64,000 nucleotides of DNA from CAVTWJ01 sp963849485 (GTDB taxonomy: Bacteria > Oederibacteriota > Muellerivitia > Muellerivitales > Muellerivitaceae): assembly GCA_963849485.1 (NCBI GenBank), contig CAWKIF010000156.1, positions 1-64,000 on the forward strand, written 5' to 3'. Positions 61,831 to 64,000 of this stretch are shown in pieces. A program made the position numbers and the translations under genes. Position 1 is the first letter of the stretch. Each line of letters begins with the position of its first letter. Below the pieces are notes generated by a model. It was not told the DNA's origin and searched no databases. It saw nothing but the letters and a program-made list of their open reading frames with translations.

Positions 61831-62739
61831 TTATTTAGGAAGGGTCTTGGGCGCTCCCGGCTTGGGGGCGGGCGGGGGCGGGGCGGTGGAGCGGCGCACC
61901 ATCAGCTCGGGCTCGATGAGGATATGCTGGCGGGCCTTCAAGGGGTCCTGCACGATAGAATCAAGCATCTCCACGGCGATGCGGCCCATTTCGTAAAAGG
62001 GCTGGTGGATCGTGGTGAGGGGCGGACTGTGCAGGGCGGCCTGGTCGTAGTTATCGAAACCAACAATGGAAAGGTTTCCGGGAATACGAAAACCCATTTC
62101 CCCAGCTACTTCCATCGCCCCAAAAGCGATCATGTCGCTGGCGCAAACGAGGGCTGTGGGGCGGACAATCTCAGGTAGGGCTAGCAGTTCCGCGGCCCCT
62201 TCCTTGCCGAAATCGTAAGAAAAAACCCCGTGCTTGACCCAATCCAGGTTCTCGACCATCCCCTTCTCGTTCAAGGCTTTCCGGAAACCCTCATAACGGT
62301 CCCGGGCGTTGGAGGAAAGATCGATTTCGCCCCCGAGATAGCCGATGCGGGTATGGCCCAGGTTGATCAAATGCTCAGTGGCTTTTCGGGAACCTTCCAG
62401 GTTGTCCAGATCCACCCAGGAATAGTCATCGCCCGCATCCCGATGGAACAGCAAAACGATGGGAATCTTCACGTTCTTCAAAATCCCCAAATCCTGGTTT
62501 CTGGTCCGGGGGGCCATGATCACCAAGCCGGATAGCTCTTCTTTTTGGAGAAATTCAGGTTCTTTCCCGAGCACGCCCACCACGTTTTTAAGTAGAAGAG
62601 GAAATTCCGACCGGGTGATGCCGTCAATAATGCCGGTGAGGGTTTGTTGGTAATAGGTCTCGGAGAGATGCGGGGAGCATTCCCAGAAGGAGAGCAGGCC
62701 CAGGGAATGATGGGCTTTGGACTTGTGGTTAGGAGCCAC
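61831..62739 (-). CDS. LacI/PurR-type sensor domain lacking the HTH
   Basis: 302 residues that align with the ligand-binding core of LacI-family regulators: HHSLGLLSFWECSPHLSETYYQQTLTGIIDGI, SGLVIMAP, WVDLDNLEGSRKATEHLINLGHTRIGYLGG, RYEGFRKALNEKG, PTALVCASDMIAFGAMEVAGEMGFRIPGNLSIVGFDN, LTTIHQPFYEMGRIAVEML. The usual ~55-residue HTH and hinge helix are missing: the protein starts at the hinge. The GTG start has a strong GGAGG six bases upstream, so the short form is probably what is translated. Tail is Pro/Ala-rich. Confidence 0.88.
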   Translation of the reverse strand: MAPNHKSKAHHSLGLLSFWECSPHLSETYYQQTLTGIIDGITRSEFPLLLKNVVGVLGKEPEFLQKEELSGLVIMAPRTRNQDLGILKNVKIPIVLLFHRDAGDDYSWVDLDNLEGSRKATEHLINLGHTRIGYLGGEIDLSSNARDRYEGFRKALNEKGMVENLDWVKHGVFSYDFGKEGAAELLALPEIVRPTALVCASDMIAFGAMEVAGEMGFRIPGNLSIVGFDNYDQAALHSPPLTTIHQPFYEMGRIAVEMLDSIVQDPLKARQHILIEPELMVRRSTAPPPPAPKPGAPKTLPK

Positions 62740-62773
62740 GGCAAGCCTCCGGTGAAAAGGAGTAAAGATATTA

Positions 62774-62887
62774 TTTCACCACCAAGACACGAAGACACCA
62801 AGAACTTCGTTAAGCTTGGGTTTGAAAACGACGTAATTCTAAACCTTTTCGGTTTTCTTGGTGTCTTTGTGTCTTGGTGGTAAAAAT
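62774..62887. repeat. Dispersed repeat, facing pair
   Basis: Left arm 62774-62806 (TTTCACCACCAAGACACGAA...) and right arm 62853-62887 (TTTTCTTGGTGTCTTTGTGT...) are 46 bases apart, between speE and the sensor gene. This is the clearest pair in the window. Confidence 0.9.
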
Positions 62888-62921
62888 TCGGACTTTTACC
62901 TATACGACGTAATAACCTTAA

Positions 62922-63821
62922 CTATTTCGTGACGTAATCTTCCATGGCCTCGAATTTGTCGAAGGGTTTCTTGTCGGTGGAGATTCGGCCCCGGGTCTTG
63001 AGGACTTGGAGTTCCTCGTTGGTGGGCTCCACTTTGTAGAGGGAGGGAGTGAAATAATCAAAAGTAACCCCGTGTTTCTTCATTTTCTTGATGTTGGTTT
63101 CCATCGTCCGGATCGAGATGGGAGAGGAGGAAGCCATGCGGTAGGTCCACCCCATGCCAAAGCAGGGCATCTCGACCCGGGCGGTGAGAATATTTGAGAA
63201 GACCGAATGGAAGGTCTTATAGATGGTGGCGAAGGAATCGGGGAAAAGATAATAGTTGTCGGTATGAATGCCGATCAACCCGCCCCGGTTGATCCGCTTC
63301 TTGCAAAGCTTATAGAACTCCTGGGTGTAAAGCATCTTGGAGGGCCCGTGGGGCTCGGTCAGGTCGATGATAAGCACGTCGTATTTTTCCTTATTCATCT
63401 CCATGCGCTTGCGGGCGTCCTCGTAGATGATCTCAACGCGGGGGTCCTTTAGGCACTTTTCGATCTCAGGGTAATTCTTCCGGCAAAAATCAACCACGCC
63501 CTTGTCGATCTCGACCATGAGGATGCGTTTCAGGCTCTTGAACTTTACCGCCTCTTCCAGCGCGAAGCAGTCCCCGCCCCCGATCACGCAGATGCTTTTG
63601 GGATTGCGGTGGGCCAAGAGGGGCGCCGAGACCAGGTATTGGTGGTAGCGGTTCTCATCCCCCCGGCTGATCTGGATCTTTCCGTCGAGGAAAAGCAGGG
63701 TGCCGAAAGTGTCGTTCTCAAATATCTCCATCGATTGGTAGGGCGTTTCGCCCTTGTAAAGGGATTGGCCTTTATAAACGTGGCCAAAGGTGTTCGTCGT
63801 CCACTCGGTTTTTAGGTCCAT
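62922..63821 (-). CDS. speE: Polyamine aminopropyltransferase (spermidine synthase)
   Basis: 299 residues. Transfers aminopropyl from decarboxylated S-adenosylmethionine to a diamine. N-terminal beta domain (GQSLYKGETPYQSMEIFENDTFGTLLFLDGKIQISRGDENRYHQYL), nucleotide site VIGGGDC (Cys where Gly is usual), VEIDKGVV, YEDARKRM, and IIDLTEPHGPSKMLYTQEFY. AGGAG precedes the ATG. Exact substrate cannot be told; no speD or speA/speC lies in the window. Confidence 0.92.
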   Translation of the reverse strand: MDLKTEWTTNTFGHVYKGQSLYKGETPYQSMEIFENDTFGTLLFLDGKIQISRGDENRYHQYLVSAPLLAHRNPKSICVIGGGDCFALEEAVKFKSLKRILMVEIDKGVVDFCRKNYPEIEKCLKDPRVEIIYEDARKRMEMNKEKYDVLIIDLTEPHGPSKMLYTQEFYKLCKKRINRGGLIGIHTDNYYLFPDSFATIYKTFHSVFSNILTARVEMPCFGMGWTYRMASSSPISIRTMETNIKKMKKHGVTFDYFTPSLYKVEPTNEELQVLKTRGRISTDKKPFDKFEAMEDYVTK

Positions 63822-63941
63822 GGGGGGACTCCTGCGTTAGGTTGCCGGGGATTATATAGGAATTTGGAGGAACGGCTTGTAAAAACCTTGGTAACAAAGG
63901 GGGAGGGGGCAATAAAACCTTAGAAAATATAACAAAAAATA

Positions 63942-63974
63942 TTTCACCGCCAAGACGCCAAGGCGCTAAGAACA
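63942..63974. repeat. Dispersed repeat, left arm near window end
   Basis: TTTCACCGCCAAGACGCCAA followed by GGCGCTAAGAAC, upstream of speE. The partner arm, if any, would lie beyond the window. Nothing else is seen at 63822-64000. Confidence 0.8.
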
Positions 63975-64000
63975 ACGAAAGGCAATAAAATTGAATAAAC

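Noticed and set aside
35361..62887. CRISPR array
   Set aside because: The short repeated units were considered as CRISPR-like, but they are contiguous 8-mers in facing arms without regular unique spacers, and no cas gene is present.

Overview
The window is 64 kb of a diderm bacterial chromosome. Evidence for a Gram-negative envelope is a TonB-dependent receptor, two LolA-type carriers, outer-membrane barrels, lipoproteins with lipoboxes and a GT9 glycosyltransferase. Gene content is housekeeping mixed with accessory genes, and nothing seen fixes the phylum. I favour an uncultured lineage represented by a metagenomic assembly. The first ~24 bases look like leftover Oxford Nanopore adapter fused to a truncated ppdK, and seven otherwise normal genes carry small frame-changing indels, mostly at short homopolymers. 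The left edge is therefore probably a contig end, and most 'broken' housekeeping genes here are probably sequencing errors. I see no rRNA, tRNA, CRISPR array or insertion sequence with a transposase.

Layout. 0-5.5 kb (minus): ppdK, glyS, glyQ, csp. 5.9-7.7 kb: two membrane proteins. 7.9-14.4 kb (minus): a complete SUF iron-sulfur operon, rrf2-sufB-sufC-sufD-sufS-sufU-sufT, with a promoter whose -10 overlaps a perfect inverted repeat. 14.4-21.6 kb (minus): ftsK-lolA-rodZ, yajQ, a membrane protein, recO, a gluconokinase and a small membrane protein. 21.8-27.9 kb: AEC transporter, GH2 beta-glucuronidase-like enzyme, cupin, hydrolase and a large membrane protein. 27.9-31.8 kb (minus): gatC-gatA-gatB plus a degenerate HAD protein. 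31.9-40.5 kb: DUF4403 lipoprotein, pcrA/uvrD, PilZ, a large secreted protein, LOG-family protein, Nudix, and rplM-rpsI behind a near-consensus promoter. 40.5-48.4 kb: amidohydrolase, GT9 enzyme, VapC relic, an SGNH/MBOAT acyl-transfer pair, a duplicated lipoprotein locus and a TPR/barrel protein. 48.4-54.8 kb: umuDC, two toxin-antitoxin loci, a TonB receptor and a hydrolase. 54.8-61.6 kb (minus): an envelope cluster of barrel, LolA-like carrier, two FtsX/MacB-type permeases and an ATPase. 61.8-63.8 kb: a LacI-type sensor without its DNA-binding domain, then speE.

The most distinctive feature is a dispersed repeat family built from ~8-base units (CACCAAGA-like). Sixteen arms lie in 64 kb, many as facing inverted pairs 31-176 bp apart, nearly always between genes. 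Two arms appear to have been taken into the 5' ends of genes (sufS and a LolA-like gene), and one arm is split by a nested palindromic element. Other small palindromic families are also present. The 50.5-53.8 kb region shows a duplicated junction between a parE toxin and an alpha/beta hydrolase, with complementary halves decayed in the two copies.
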